Part shown: one piece after another, positions 36,701 through 44,212 of the stretch
How the letters are laid out: the number at the start of each line of letters is the position of its first letter
How positions within the stretch are numbered: position 1 is the stretch's first letter
From: Trileptium ribeirensis
Taxonomy: Eukaryota; Nematoda; Enoplea; Enoplida; Thoracostomopsidae
Direction of reading: 5' to 3'
Assembly: GCA_030248225.1 (NCBI GenBank)
Contig: JASANE010019514.1
Location: 1 to 64,000 of the forward strand
DNA: 64,000 nt
Notes under the pieces: model-generated
What the model saw: the letters and a program-made list of their open reading frames with translations, nothing else
Told to the model about the DNA's origin: nothing
Databases searched by the model: none
Position numbers and translations under genes: made by a program

Positions 36701-39700
36701 GTCATGGAGAGACGGTGCTGGAGTAAATTCAAATTTTGATACCAATATAGTCAAATTTCGCTAAATTTTTAATATAGATGTTTGTAGGTGAATCGGTTGC
36801 GTCTATAGTTTTTCGGGGTTGCTAAGTACGATAAAAGCAATTATATTTGCTTGGAATACATCAGCTAAAGCAAACCTTAGATGCCCTACTGCGTAAAATT
36901 ACACTTCAAATTATATTTTTTTTACAATTTGTCATTTATTTCAATTTTTATTCAAAAATTTTTGTCTTTTTGCTCACTGGAAGAAGAAATAAAGAGTTCT
37001 TTTCGGTTTTGATATATGATTAAAATGTTCGTAGCGTTGTACTGCCGCCGTATAATTGCTATCGTGGGACTTTAAGTGGGCTTAAGAACCTGAATTTGTA
37101 GGACAAAATTGTCAATAAGCGCACACCATCTTCGTTTTCTCTCGCTTTGTGAGTTATAGTTTTAGCTGAAAAGTCGCAATATTTCTTTTCGTCAAAGTGA
37201 TCAACGAGACCACATTTGTAGTATTCCCTTCAGCACTATATTTTAGCATTCCGCCATGTCAACGTCCTTTTAACATTTTTATGTCTGCGTTCCCTTAAAT
37301 TCACACAAAAATATTCAGTTGCTAGTATACAATTTCGGTAGTATCTGTTTCTTATTCGTTTACACAAATACAACCTTATAGACACACTACGTTGGTTTAT
37401 TTGACTGTGTATAATGGTGAGTTGTCGATAACTGAGCTCTCTGATATGTGAGTGGGCCGTAGAGTTTCTCTCTTCAACTGATTCAGGATTGGGTTGCGCT
37501 CTAATTCATGCCTTTGGAAAATTTAATTTAAGGCTAAGGCCACTAAAGGATTGTCTCCTGGACTATTTCTCTTTACATGGTAAAAATTCTTTGAAATTGA
37601 TCAAAAACTGACAATATTTTTTCTAAAAGTCTAATTTTGTTAGAAAATTTTTCTTAATTACCGTTGTGCCTTTAGTCACTAAATTCAAGAAGAATGCGCA
37701 ATTTAGGTTACAGCTGCACAGCTTTATAGAAAAAGCGATAACACATGTTATTTTACCGCAAAGATATTGTCCCATAGTTGTGCCTTTTACTATGCCCAAG
37801 CTTAAGATTGTGACGGTGACGGTCCAAACAATTTTCAATGTCTTTCGGCATAATTATATTCTAATATAAAGTACCCACCTAAAATGACTGTCGTTCACTC
37901 GCGACTCGCTCGAACACACAATCGAAACGCGACAATCACTTCTCGGGATTACTGTACTTTATGGCTATTAATATATTTGCAATTTTATGACGTCGGTAGA
38001 CATATAGATGCCTAATTCTGGTTTTCTTTTTTGTTTCTTTGTTTCAAGTATCATTAAAGTTAAATTTTTTTACGATAGTTTGGTATTCGCCGACCTAGAC
38101 GCTTAGTATTTAATAAGTTACGTTTAAAGTTGTGTACAGTTTATATTCTACATTATTCACAGATAATGGACAACGTTTTTGCATGATTTGTTAATCATTT
38201 TAGCTATATACATTGAAAAGCATTAATTTCCACATTTCATATCATATTAAAAGCTTTTGTTTTAACACGAAGACCTTCTTCAGTTCATGTCCGCTACCAG
38301 TATTGAAAGCACCCTGGCTCCTAACAGGGGAAGAGGTGGTGTTGGCCGACACGTAATCTGCGCCCAGACAAGATTCGAACTCGTTGAGCAATAATTGATG
38401 CACTCGGCAAAATTTTTACTAATGCAGTGGTCAGTTGAAACAGCGTTAAAAGCTGTTTTATTTGTCACGCGTAGCTTTTCATCAGGTTGATGTGTTGTTC
38501 ATTTTTTTATTTGACGTCTAATTGTATTGCTTATGCATATTCTTGTTTTCGTCGCTTAATGATTATTAGCGGAAAAGCACATCAAAAGTTTTTAATACTT
38601 TGTAATTTTGACCATGTGTGCCACCGTAAAATGTTTACATCTAACGAATGTGCATAACTTTTGACGTTTCAACAAAATTCAGCTTTCTTTGGCATTCAAC
38701 TATAGATTTAAAGTATCGTATATTTTTGGTTCCGAGCGTATTGTGAAACATTACGAAGAACAGTTATTTTGATAAAATATGTGCCTATACACAAGGAAAC
38801 GTAGTGGAAATAGCAGTTTTTGTTTGAAATAGAGTATTATAGGCACCGTCCCACGGGTCGCATGAACATGCATGTAGTAACGTGTAACGTAAATTGCTAA
38901 CACATGCGACTACATCACAAAAAATACGGGAACCATTATAAGATGTACCCAAAAAGGTGTTTAAAATTAATAATTGTTTTGATTTGTGGTGTCAAGTTCG
39001 ATCTTCTTTCGAGTTTTCTCGATTTAAATCGAGTCGGATTAACACGACTTGGCCAGGATATTTTCTTTTTTGTATGAACGTTCCCAAATAAGTTTGGCCC
39101 AAGTTAATCTGGCGTCAAAATTAGTTCTAGTTGGGCTAGTTAAAATGGATGAAATGTAGGTATCATCTTTTGTGGTTTTATTCATTGTTGCGAGTTAAAT
39201 ATTAAGTATTAACAATATTCTACAGTTCACTATAAGCCCCATTTGAAACATGTTGCCGCCAAATTAATTTGTGCTAAACACATTTGGGAACGGCCGATTT
39301 ATAATATTCTTTGAATAGGCTGATTTAAATAGACTCGTTTTAAATTAGGAAAATTTCGAAGACGAGAGAGTTTGATTAAATCAAGCGACAACGGTCACGG
39401 CCAGAAATAAGTGCAAAATAATCGACCGAAATTTCGGTCGATTTTGATTAAACAATACTTTGAGCGATTATCATTACACGAAATTTCTATCGTTTTCAAT
39501 TTTTGCGCAATTAGATAAATTTCAATTGTTTTCGATTAAACGAGATTTCAATCGATTGCAACAAAACGAAATCTAATCATTTTCGATTGCACTTATTTTT
39601 GATCGCGACTGTAATTTTAATCATCTTCATGGGTCTTGCAGTAAGTACTGCATTATTTTTATCTCAAAAGCGTCAACTATTTGACTCAACATGTTACAAA

Positions 39701-42700
39701 GTAGGGTAACGTAATGTTCTAAACCCGTGACACAAGTGCGATGCTAAACTAAGAAACATAACAGGGCTGTAAACAACCTTCTGAAAAGTGGGCTTGGTGA
39801 ACTTTGGGGGTCCTTGTTCATTCTCGTGGAAAGTTTCCAATTTGATGGTGGTAAATTTTGGTCTATGCTATATTTATATATTTTCAGAAGCCCAGGGTAA
39901 GCTTGAATTATACATTCGTACAAAAATCTATTCCACTTATATACATACACACTTTCTGTTAATAAGACTGTAATGTGTTAAGGGTCTATTAATTCTACTG
40001 TCCAATATAATTATGTAAAATCGTTACATACATAGGTGATGGCAACAGCTTCGTCTTCACGTTAAAGCCCAGTATAACTATACACTGGCCAACAAATTAC
40101 AACGAAAATTATGCCTACCTCAATGTCAACCAGGAAACATTGCCAAATGGATTAGTTAGTTTAAATACATTAACATTTTCAGCAAAAACATAAAATAAAT
40201 TTTTAATTTTTTATGTTTTTCAAATATTTGACGAATTATGTCTAAATTTGTAAACATGGTGTTAGTAATGCGGAACCTAATAAACACAACGTTTTGTTGA
40301 AGTGTATTTAGTACTTGGTCACTGGTTTGTAACGTTGGTTAGTATACAGTCATGAACGGAAATAAGCTCAACTGTGATCGGTTGAAATTTCGTCTAATCG
40401 TAATTATAAAAATTTTATATTGAAAACTGTACCAAAATAGACATTTCGTTTAATCGAAATTTTGGTCTATTATTTTTAGTTATTTATGAGATTAGTTACC
40501 TACAGAATTGAAAAGTATTGACTGCGTGTTAATTTTGCCAACTCAAAATTTACCCTCAGATATTGCAGCCGATTCAGTGTAAGTGCAAAACTGCATATAC
40601 TTGAATTTATTGGCTTCCTAGGTTCGGTAGTATTGTTTCTGTTTAGATGTTGGAAAACGCGCTGGAAATGATGGTTTTCAAAATTTGTTTATGTTACATA
40701 TACTTGCTGTGTAATTTTTGAGCAGTACAGTCACGGATAGAAACATGTGCACAAAAACGAACATAACAACGTTCGTTCATAAACATGGCCGGACTTAGGG
40801 CAAGATGCCGCCAATTGGGGGCCGCACCCGCCGTCACATTTTTAGAATTTTTAATCACTTCGAGCCGAAGAGTGATGGAATTGTTACTCAAAAAAGAAGT
40901 ACTGAATGTTTTTGATTGTTCGCTAACTTTTCTATACTACGGTAAAATTTCGCCTATTTGTGCCGATTTTTACTGAATTTCATCCAATGTGTGGTAATTT
41001 TTTTCAAAATTCGCGGCGCGTTGGGCGTTGGTGGTCCTGAGCCTCGAATTTTTTCTCTGATTAGTTTTGCTTTATAGTAAAATGATAAATGCCGATGCCT
41101 TTTTTGTTTTTCGATTAAGGCTCCGGTTCTGGAGTTATGGGGTTTGATGATGTATTGTAAACCGTATTTTAAATGCTTCAGGGCATCGGCGGCATGATTC
41201 AAAATGGAACTCCATATTGTGCGTTATGGTTGAGCTCTGAATTTGGTCATGGTACATCACAAGCCAACTGTTCGACATTTAATAGTCCTTGTTTGTCAGC
41301 AAAATCGTCTTTCGAGATTGACGAAGTTGAAATTTGGGGTGTCTCCAAGCCAAAGCAACCGACGCACGAAGTATATAAGTGTAATGCATGAGTTAACTTA
41401 AGGTGACCTTGCCAACCATCCTATTTTGTCATTACCGATATCGAATCACAAACCCTTGTTACCGAAAAAGGCTTGATTTCATTAGGTTTTTCTCTAACAG
41501 AAAATTGGCAAAATCAAATTCAAGTGCCAGAATTTAGGCCTTGTGTTCGAACAGAATTTCGGCGATTTCAATTTGCAGAAATTCTGTTCCATAATGCATT
41601 AGCATATAAATTTTGATTATTCAGTGTTCGCGAACAAATTTAATTCAAAAGTGACGCCACAATCAAATCGACAAATTTTCGTTCTCAAAAGTTTGGGTAA
41701 TTTTACTTGAATTTTTGCGAACACAGAATTGTCAGAATTCAATCGCGAGTGCTGTGTTCGCGCACAGTTTTACGCCATTTTTCAATTGACCAAAAAGCTT
41801 TCGGTAAAAAATTTTATACAAAAATACAAAATAAGATCGTTAGCAGTGTCACCTTAAGTTTACTCGCGCTTAACCAGGAGTGTATAAAGGACTTGTAACG
41901 AATGGTTCTTATTAGAGTGTAGTATAACGTAGAGGAGTTGCACGGGTGAAATTTTAAGATTCGTTTGTGTGTAATCGACCATAACTCGGGAGCGACTTAC
42001 CGATTTTCATGATCTCGAGCTCATTCGAAGCATCATAGTCGATTTACCGTATACATCCCCCAGCGTTTTTTTATTTTGAGGTCTCGTTCAGAGGTCAGAG
42101 GGGAAAATGAGGGTTTTTACCTCATTTTAGTACCATTCACAGAAGCAGGGTTATTTTTATCTTAACTTTCGAATTTTTTTCTGGTTGGCTTTATTTGATA
42201 GTAAAATGACAAATCCGATGCCTTTTTTGTTTTTCGATTAAGGTTCCGGTTCTGAAGTTATGGGATTTAAGGTATGGTATCCTCGTTGTTCCTCGACCCA
42301 AAATTCTTAATTTTATTATGACTTGATGGGATGCTGATAGCTTGCACTAGGCCTGTTTTCGGGCATGGGAAACTTATTGCCGGTGTTAGTTTTGTCCTAA
42401 TTTGAGAGGTATTGTGTGATATACACATATAGCATATCGACGTATGCTATCGAGACCTGATTGGATGTGTACGTAAAATGCGTAGGTGTACTTATGCTTC
42501 ACAACGCTCTGCAATATCAGTAGAGTTACTAGTGTACTCATGGTGTCTTTTATGCACTGTTGGTGTAACTAATGCAAGGGTGTAGCCATGGGTTTTAGGT
42601 GGTCCAAACCCCTCTTTTCGCCAATATCAGTCGGTGTAGACCCCTTTTTCAAAATCCTGGCTACGCCGCTGAATTATGGCAACTCCAAAAGTAGTATAAT

Positions 42701-44076
42701 ATAGATACAAATTTTACTAGAGATACAAAACTACAATTTGGTGAAGAATTTTACTACGGCGAAGGTCCTTATGATTTTTTCATGCTGCCTGACGTCATTT
42801 GCGCCAAAGAGCCATGCTCAATGAACCGTAGAATGCGCACAAAATATCCATGCTTTGACGGTATTCGCTATAATGAATTACTATACTTGTCATCGCTTAG
42901 TGGTAGTTTCTGTATAATTAATGTTGTTTTGAATTTTATGATTCTTCAAATAGATAGCTCAACACTTTGTTGATAATCAAATTCTAATTAACAGTCAAGT
43001 CCGGAAGTATGAGCAATGAATCTATGGGATTGATCAAACAGTTATCTGTTTATAGCAAACCGCATTTCAATTCATTAAATTTCGTTCAAATATTTTAACC
43101 TATTTGGAATATGTTTCAAGCGTGATTCGATTAAACAAAATTTAGGTTACTTGCGATTCTGTCGATGTTTCATTTACAAAGTATTTTTGGCTATAGGTAA
43201 ACGTGGTTGGTTTCTCTACCCCATACACTGGGGCCGATCACGACGGATTATATTTACACTGCTTAATATCCTAAAACAAATTGATGAAAGAAAAAAATAC
43301 GATTTTCAAAATTAAGAAAATAAAAGTTTTGCCTAATTTAGAAGTTTTGTTTGACATTAATATTTACGTGGTTAACGCAACGTCCAAAAGATTGCGGCAA
43401 TTGAATTAGGTTACTTGGTCTTAAGCGAGATATCATGGTAAGCAGCTACGTTCATGGGCAGAATTAACGCGTTTAAACCCATACACACGCATGCAAACGC
43501 GTTTGCGTGCGTGCGCTTGCGTTTTTGCGTAGTCAGTTCTGTCCGTGACTGTATGTTTACTATTAGGAATTTCATCATATCTCTTTCGTTTCAAATATCC
43601 TTGTGAAAACTGAAAATCTATTTTGCTTGTTGCAAAATTAAACCGTTTGTATCGGTCCTGACATAATTAAAGTTAATATTCCGTTATTTTATGTAAAGTT
43701 TCAGTTCAATATGTGAACATCTGTTTAAAGCCTGAACAAACTTTCTTAATTTTTTTGTATGCCTTTTACGTCTATCTAAATGTTTGAATACTTTCTGAAG
43801 AATAGTCTTAGTAATTCGACTTCCTTATTTGCTAATTAAGACGATGTTTCATCGTTCAGATTTTGAACTAAAATCTGCATATTTGAATTCCAGGATAGCG
43901 GAGTTACATCAATCATCGATAAAGACCCTGCTGCAACTGCAATGCTAGTTATGACAGGAAAAGAGCTGCACAGTGAAGGCCTTCGGGAATCGGATAAAAC
44001 TGGCGGCATTCCTGGCACAAGTGAGCTCCATTCTCCATCAGGTGGAAACGTTGCGTCTGGTCAATTTCAGTACTAA
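6618..44076 (+). CDS. MEAK7: MEAK7 / TLDC1 homologue, TLDc-domain protein (10 coding exons, 452 aa)
   Basis: Join exons 6618-6749, 13017-13113, 17691-17809, 27559-27679, 31755-31873, 33414-33550, 35765-35907, 40036-40154, 41182-41370 and 43894-44076. All introns are GT-AG and the frame is kept across every junction; the total is 1359 nt including TAA. The product starts MGNFDSK, a canonical N-myristoylation signal (Gly2, Ser6, Lys7). A helical region at about 45-196 resembles the degenerate EF-hand-like part of the family. The TLDc domain runs from about W236 to V383, with LLYSSFRHGHSF, VFGGF, YLN, LPNGLGIGG, ALWLSSEFGHG and EVEIWGV. The tail contains EGLRES. Known MEAK7 proteins are about 450 residues, sit on lysosomes and activate an mTOR branch; TLDc proteins also bind the V-ATPase. 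The start was chosen for the myristoylation motif; an in-frame ATG lies upstream at 6516. No untranslated exons or AATAAA were found. Confidence 0.9.
8546..8906. mobile_element. Family B TIR element, copy 2 (361 bp)
   Basis: The ends GGGCTCTCCA and TGGAGAGCCC are perfect 10-bp inverted repeats. The body matches copy 1 at 5875-6251. AGCCCC stands next to both ends and could be a target duplication, but the sequence is low in complexity. Confidence 0.7.
8932..9353. mobile_element. Family A TIR element, copy 1 (422 bp MITE)
   Basis: The left end is GTGAGTAAACTTA followed by CTGCGCCCGCTGACTATCC and TATTTTGT; the right end is its inverted copy with few changes, about 40 bp in all. There is no coding capacity. 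Copies 2 and 3 (41388-41867, 46894-47344) share the ends and the TTCGCGAACAAA-type interior. Confidence 0.8.
11765..12040 (+). repeat. Dispersed repeat, second copy at 36890-37160
   Basis: Both loci share, in the same order, CTTCAAATTATA, AAGAAATA.AGAGTT, TTCGGTTTTGATATATG, ATCGTGGGACTTTAA, GGGCT.A.GAACCTGAATTTG and a CTTCGTTT block. They are diverged copies in introns 1 and 7 of the same gene. Confidence 0.65.
13017..13113 (+). CDS. MEAK7: MEAK7 coding exon 2 (residues 45-77)
   Basis: The acceptor ATTATTTTCAG lies just upstream and the donor G|GTTTGT follows. The exon enters in phase 0 and leaves in phase 1. The peptide SLPFAVAEKLWNLI fits the helix that follows exon 1 in the family (a Leu-Pro start, then a Leu/Tyr or Trp core). 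Confidence 0.85.
13759..14909 (+). mobile_element. hAT-type MITE, family C copy 1 (1151 bp)
   Basis: Starts CAGGGAATATAAC and ends with the complement of CAGGAAGTAACC. CAGGG ends are typical of the hAT superfamily. The flanks CTACGGAT (13751-13758) and CAACGGAT (14910-14917) are an 8-bp target duplication with one mismatch. CCGGAACCGGAA blocks mark both subterminal zones. The 1.1-kb interior has no transposase and matches copies 2, 3 and 4. Confidence 0.88.
15640..16610. repeat. 143-bp tandem array with gtgagtgaaacgagcg terminus
   Basis: Units aligned on CTATTGACCTCACCTGTCG start at 16188, 16331 and 16474, exactly 143 bp apart. One or two older, less regular units precede them (near 15850 and 16023). 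The block opens at 15645 with GAATTC, GAGTGAGTGAGTGAGTG and AAACGAGCGAAGCGAAGAATTC, and closes near 16590 with GCACTCACTCGTT, roughly the inverted opening motif. It looks like a non-autonomous element with a central minisatellite rather than a chance array. Confidence 0.75.
17691..17809 (+). CDS. MEAK7: MEAK7 coding exon 3 (residues 77-116)
   Basis: The acceptor TTTGATTCTAG and the consensus donor GAA|GTAAGT bound a 119-nt open exon, entry phase 1, exit phase 0. The peptide has an EF-hand-like character (KISDVTDKADLLYYVACD, then TFQSLRE). A hAT-type MITE lies only 122 bp past the donor. Confidence 0.9.
17940..19089 (-). mobile_element. hAT-type MITE, family C copy 2 (1150 bp)
   Basis: Reverse-oriented relative to copies 1 and 3. 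It begins CAGGGAGTAACC and ends GGTTATTCGCTG. A perfect 8-bp target duplication, ATATTACC, flanks it at 17932-17939 and 19090-19097. It is non-coding, in intron 3, 131 bp past the exon 3 donor. Confidence 0.9.
19593..20748 (+). mobile_element. hAT-type MITE, family C copy 3 (1156 bp)
   Basis: Starts CAGGGAATAACCGGAACC and ends GGTTACTCCCTG, an inverted pair. The flanks CCGTATTG (19585-19592) and CCGTATAG (20749-20756) are an 8-bp duplication with one mismatch. The interior is collinear with copies 1 and 2. Confidence 0.88.
20800..21235 (+). repeat. Family W dispersed repeat, copy 1
   Basis: Shares a block order with 44213-44550 and with the X blocks at 28621 and 29822: CAGCC-TCTGAAAAG, TTGCTTAAAAATG, ATTTTCA..TA, GTTTTAAAAACA.TT, TTTAGTTGAACATGG (here GAGCATGG), TTTGGCC and GGGGATTTGGAAAGTGGGGA. 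A fragment of the left part is at 39775-39860. Non-coding. Confidence 0.65.
22180..22260 (+). repeat. Partial AAATAAGTGCAA element
   Basis: TAGAAATAAGTGCAATTGAAATTG matches the inner terminal sequence of the foldback element at 39390-39611 and of its relatives. Only one end is seen. Confidence 0.4.
23175..25640 (+). repeat. Higher-order tandem array (about 0.85-0.9 kb period)
   Basis: Three large units share a head with TTATCAGAACGTAGTG at 23224, 24076 and 24990 (periods 852 and 914), preceded by GGCAATACGTGAATAACAAC. Each carries two smaller sub-units of about 330-355 bp beginning at CTTCACGGAAGCAAGG (about 23430, 23757, 24315, 24671, 25096, 25431), with AAAATGATAAATGCCGATG and TTCCTCGACCCAAAATTC inside. 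Single pieces of the same family occur at 40985-41150, 41925-42400 and 52870-53060. Open frames in it are not coding. Confidence 0.8.
25645..26390 (-). mobile_element. hAT-type MITE, family C copy 4, truncated
   Basis: Reverse-oriented. It lacks the outermost part of the end facing the satellite-like array and about 350 bp near the other end, but retains the terminus GGTTATTTCCTG at 26390. The text from 25650 (CATACCGGAACCGG) to 26345 follows the other copies. A further scrap with GGGAGTAACC and GGAACCGGAAGG lies at about 26403-26490. Confidence 0.75.
26461..27010 (+). repeat. Diverged two-unit tandem duplication (287-bp period)
   Basis: GAATGATAGATACATAGG near 26509 and GAATGATAGGTATATAGG near 26796 start collinear stretches that share AAACACGTT, AGAAGTAG, GCTAAATTTT, AATTGTGAAATTTC, TTTTAACAGTT and ACGTCGAAAGCAG. 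By eye they differ at roughly a quarter of positions. Confidence 0.7.
27559..27679 (+). CDS. MEAK7: MEAK7 coding exon 4 (residues 117-157)
   Basis: The acceptor TATATTTCAG precedes it and the donor CTG|GTGAGC follows. Entry phase 0 and exit phase 1 fit both neighbours. The peptide begins VLTIFLDYLLAQYH and continues into SPVWSEGDFGSADVADG. The intron before it is the gene's longest (9.7 kb). Confidence 0.88.
28621..29017 (+). repeat. X block, first copy (about 397 bp)
   Basis: Nearly identical to 29822-30216: one base change (GTGGATG against GTGAATG) and a G-run length difference are visible. It contains family W sequence (AACAATTTGCAAACAATAAAC, TTAGTTGAACATGGGTGTTTCGG). After its last base (GGGAAAAAC) the sequence jumps to Z instead of continuing as family W. 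Confidence 0.9.
29018..29821 (+). repeat. Z block, first copy (about 804 bp)
   Basis: Matches 34669-35471 almost base for base, from CGACACGTTTG to TTCGTACGTGC; visible differences are one T-run length and GTTGTGGATCC against GTTGTGAATCC. It has no open frame of note. It includes a tRNA-like stretch at 29649-29730. Confidence 0.92.
29649..29730 (+). repeat. tRNA-like SINE head inside Z (first copy)
   Basis: TTTGCTCAATCCTTAGAGC resembles an A box with D-arm and GTGTTTTAGCATCC a decayed B box at roughly tRNA spacing, joined by ATTGGACTATGGGTCATAACG. No acceptor stem can be formed, so it is a tRNA-derived SINE head or tRNA pseudogene. The twin is at 35300-35381. Confidence 0.4.
29822..30216 (+). 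repeat. X block, second copy (about 395 bp)
   Basis: Direct repeat of 28621-29017. Here the text runs on naturally into ATGGGGGGTTTGGACAGTGGG, the continuation also seen in family W copies at 21060 and 44495. This copy is therefore the undisturbed one at its 3' side. Confidence 0.9.
30882..31110 (+). mobile_element. Family B TIR element, copy 3, 3'-truncated
   Basis: Begins GCTGGACTCTCTATTCGCAG, close to the family B terminus, and continues with GAACTGAGGAAATGCTTGAT, TTTTGCCAAGAGAAAAACGGT and AAAACGGTTTTGCTGGAGA, like copies 1 and 2. The matching right end is missing; similarity fades near 31110. Confidence 0.6.
31755..31873 (+). CDS. MEAK7: MEAK7 coding exon 5 (residues 157-196)
   Basis: The acceptor is TACTTTAAG|GT; the phase-1 join with exon 4 makes a Gly codon. 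The peptide LTYEELHRWFSRSL then IIFISLIQLF matches the Trp-containing hydrophobic segment just before the TLDc domain in MEAK7. The donor is GAG|GTATTA, phase 0. A second AG at 31767 would break the frame. Confidence 0.85.
31874..33413. other. MEAK7: MEAK7 intron 5 (1.5 kb)
   Basis: Contains a gtgagtga-motif repeat start at about 32636 (TTCTGAGTGTAGTGAGTGAAACGGGC). The block at 32100-32170 has repeated AAATTTCGAT words. No gene is supported. Confidence 0.6.
33414..33550 (+). CDS. MEAK7: MEAK7 coding exon 6, start of TLDc domain (residues 197-242)
   Basis: The acceptor is GATCTTTCAG and the donor AAG|GTAACT, phase 0 in and phase 2 out. The end of the peptide, GNWTLLYS, is the typical opening strand of TLDc (Trp, then Leu-Leu-Tyr/Phe-Ser-Ser). 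The second Ser codon is completed across the junction. Confidence 0.92.
34669..35471 (+). repeat. Z block, second copy (about 803 bp)
   Basis: Near-identical to 29018-29821, in the same orientation and 5.65 kb away. No X sequence flanks it. The junctions share only CC on the left and at most one base on the right with the other site, so there is little flanking homology. Confidence 0.92.
35300..35381 (+). repeat. tRNA-like SINE head inside Z (second copy)
   Basis: Same text as 29649-29730, carried along in the duplicated Z block. Confidence 0.4.
35765..35907 (+). CDS. MEAK7: MEAK7 coding exon 7, TLDc core (residues 242-290)
   Basis: The acceptor is ATATTTCAG and the donor CCG|GTAATT, phase 2 in and phase 1 out. 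The peptide carries the TLDc hallmarks FRHGHSFAQLL, PSLIVVRD and AVFGGFVSKGW. It lies about 290 bp downstream of the Z2 duplicated block. Confidence 0.95.
36221..37160 (+). repeat. Repeat beginning gtgagtgaaacgagcgg; includes dispersed block 36890-37160
   Basis: The opening AAGTGAGTGAAACGAGCGGAG matches the core at 15650, 32640 and (reversed) 21570, but the bodies differ. The 3' part repeats the 11765-12040 block (GGTTTTGATATATG, ATCGTGGGACTTTAA, GAACCTGAATTTG). Confidence 0.5.
37640..38110 (+). repeat. Dispersed repeat, second copy at 59215-59530
   Basis: The two loci share GCCGCAAAGATAT (here ACCGCAAAGATAT), CTTTTACTA, TTCATTAAA/ATCATTAAA, TTTTTACG.TAGT and ATTCGCCGAC in the same order. 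They are diverged copies of an unnamed repeat. Confidence 0.5.
38370..38440 (-). repeat. tRNA-like SINE head
   Basis: On the minus strand, CACTGCATTAGTAA followed by TTGCCGAGTGCATC and GAGTTCGAATCTTG resembles a tRNA-derived A and B box layout. No cloverleaf with a paired acceptor is present. Confidence 0.35.
39079..39292. mobile_element. Small TIR element (214 bp)
   Basis: The left end CGTTCCCAAATAAGTTTGG, with CCAAGTTAATCTGGCG after it, is inverted at the right end (GCCAAATTAATTTG to CATTTGGGAACG). The arms are about 37 bp with several mismatches. Non-coding; I could not fix a target duplication. Confidence 0.65.
39390..39611. mobile_element. TA-flanked foldback MITE (about 222 bp)
   Basis: The ends are inverted: CGGTCACGGCCAGAAATAAG with TGCAAAATAATCG, and the complement of CAGTCGCGATCAAAAATAAG with TGCAATCGAAAATG. 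TA follows the right end, as in Tc1/mariner-type elements. The middle holds a perfect GACCGAAATTTCGGTC palindrome. Confidence 0.6.
40036..40154 (+). CDS. MEAK7: MEAK7 coding exon 8, TLDc core (residues 290-329)
   Basis: The acceptor is ACATACATAG and the donor TTA|GTTAGT. Entry phase 1 makes a Gly with exon 7; exit is phase 0. The peptide has GDGNSFVFTL, NYNENYAYLN and QETLPNGL, the usual TLDc block just before the final strands. Confidence 0.95.
40155..41181. other. MEAK7: MEAK7 intron 8 (1.0 kb)
   Basis: TA-CAGTCA starts of small hairpin elements occur at 40348 and 40728. A 165-bp piece of the higher-order array family (40985-41150) ends about 30 bp before the exon 9 acceptor. Confidence 0.6.
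41182..41370 (+). CDS. MEAK7: MEAK7 coding exon 9, end of TLDc domain (residues 330-392)
   Basis: The acceptor is AATGCTTCAG. The peptide starts GIGGM, then ALWLSSEFGHG, STFNSPCLSA and EVEIWGV. The donor is GAA|GTATAT, phase 0. The frame stays open past the donor to a TGA at 41389, inside a MITE; the downstream exon 10 with a family-specific tail shows that splicing at 41371 is the better model. Confidence 0.92.
41388..41867. mobile_element. Family A TIR element, copy 2 (480 bp)
   Basis: The left end ATGAGTTAACTTAAGGTGAC and the inverted right end (GTCACCTTAAGTTTACTCGC) are followed inward by CATCCTATTTTGT and its inverse. GC flanks both ends, perhaps a 2-bp duplication within ATGC-GC. It begins 17 bp past the exon 9 donor, and its first bases supply the TGA that ends the unspliced frame. 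Confidence 0.8.
43449..43551. mobile_element. TA-flanked palindromic MITE (103 bp)
   Basis: CGTTCATGGGCAGAATTAACG and the complement of CAGTCACGGACAGAACTGAC form the ends, with TA on each side. The centre is a palindrome around TGCAAACGCGTTTGCG. The end CAGTCACGGA(C/T)AGAA also starts a piece at 40728. Confidence 0.6.
43894..44076 (+). CDS. MEAK7: MEAK7 coding exon 10, conserved C-terminal tail (residues 393-452)
   Basis: The acceptor TTGAATTCCAG is followed by an open frame to TAA. The peptide SIIDKDPAATAML, then ELHSEGLRES, corresponds to the tail seen after the TLDc domain in animal MEAK7. The last 25 residues are Gly/Ser-rich and look poorly conserved. Adding this exon brings the protein to the family's usual length. 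Confidence 0.88.
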   Translation, partial: DSGVTSIIDKDPAATAMLVMTGKELHSEGLRESDKTGGIPGTSELHSPSGGNVASGQFQY

Positions 44077-44212
44077 ATCACAGTTTGGAAAATTCCGGCA
44101 TGTTGCAATCTACATTATGGTTTATGTTTTCCATTTATTTCTATAATTTATACCTGGTTCACTAAGTATGCAACGTTATTTTTCCTAATGCTAGGCTCTT
44201 ACTCTATTATCT

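Larger units (their letters stand above)
35908..40035. other. MEAK7: MEAK7 intron 7 (4.1 kb)
   Basis: Contains a gtgagtga-motif element start at 36221, the 36890-37160 repeat, a repeat shared with 59215-59530, a SINE-like head near 38370-38440, and MITEs at 39079-39292 and 39390-39611. No other gene is supported. Confidence 0.65.
41371..43893. other. MEAK7: MEAK7 intron 9 (2.5 kb)
   Basis: Starts with family A copy 2, then a piece of the higher-order array family (41925-42400), and carries a TA-flanked palindrome near the end. 42420-43440 shows nothing supported. Confidence 0.6.

Noticed and set aside
41371..41391. Stop codon TGA at 41389 as the normal end of MEAK7
   Set aside because: The frame is open to this stop, but the bases belong to a MITE, and exon 10 at 43894 supplies the family's conserved tail in the right phase and brings the length to about that of known MEAK7.
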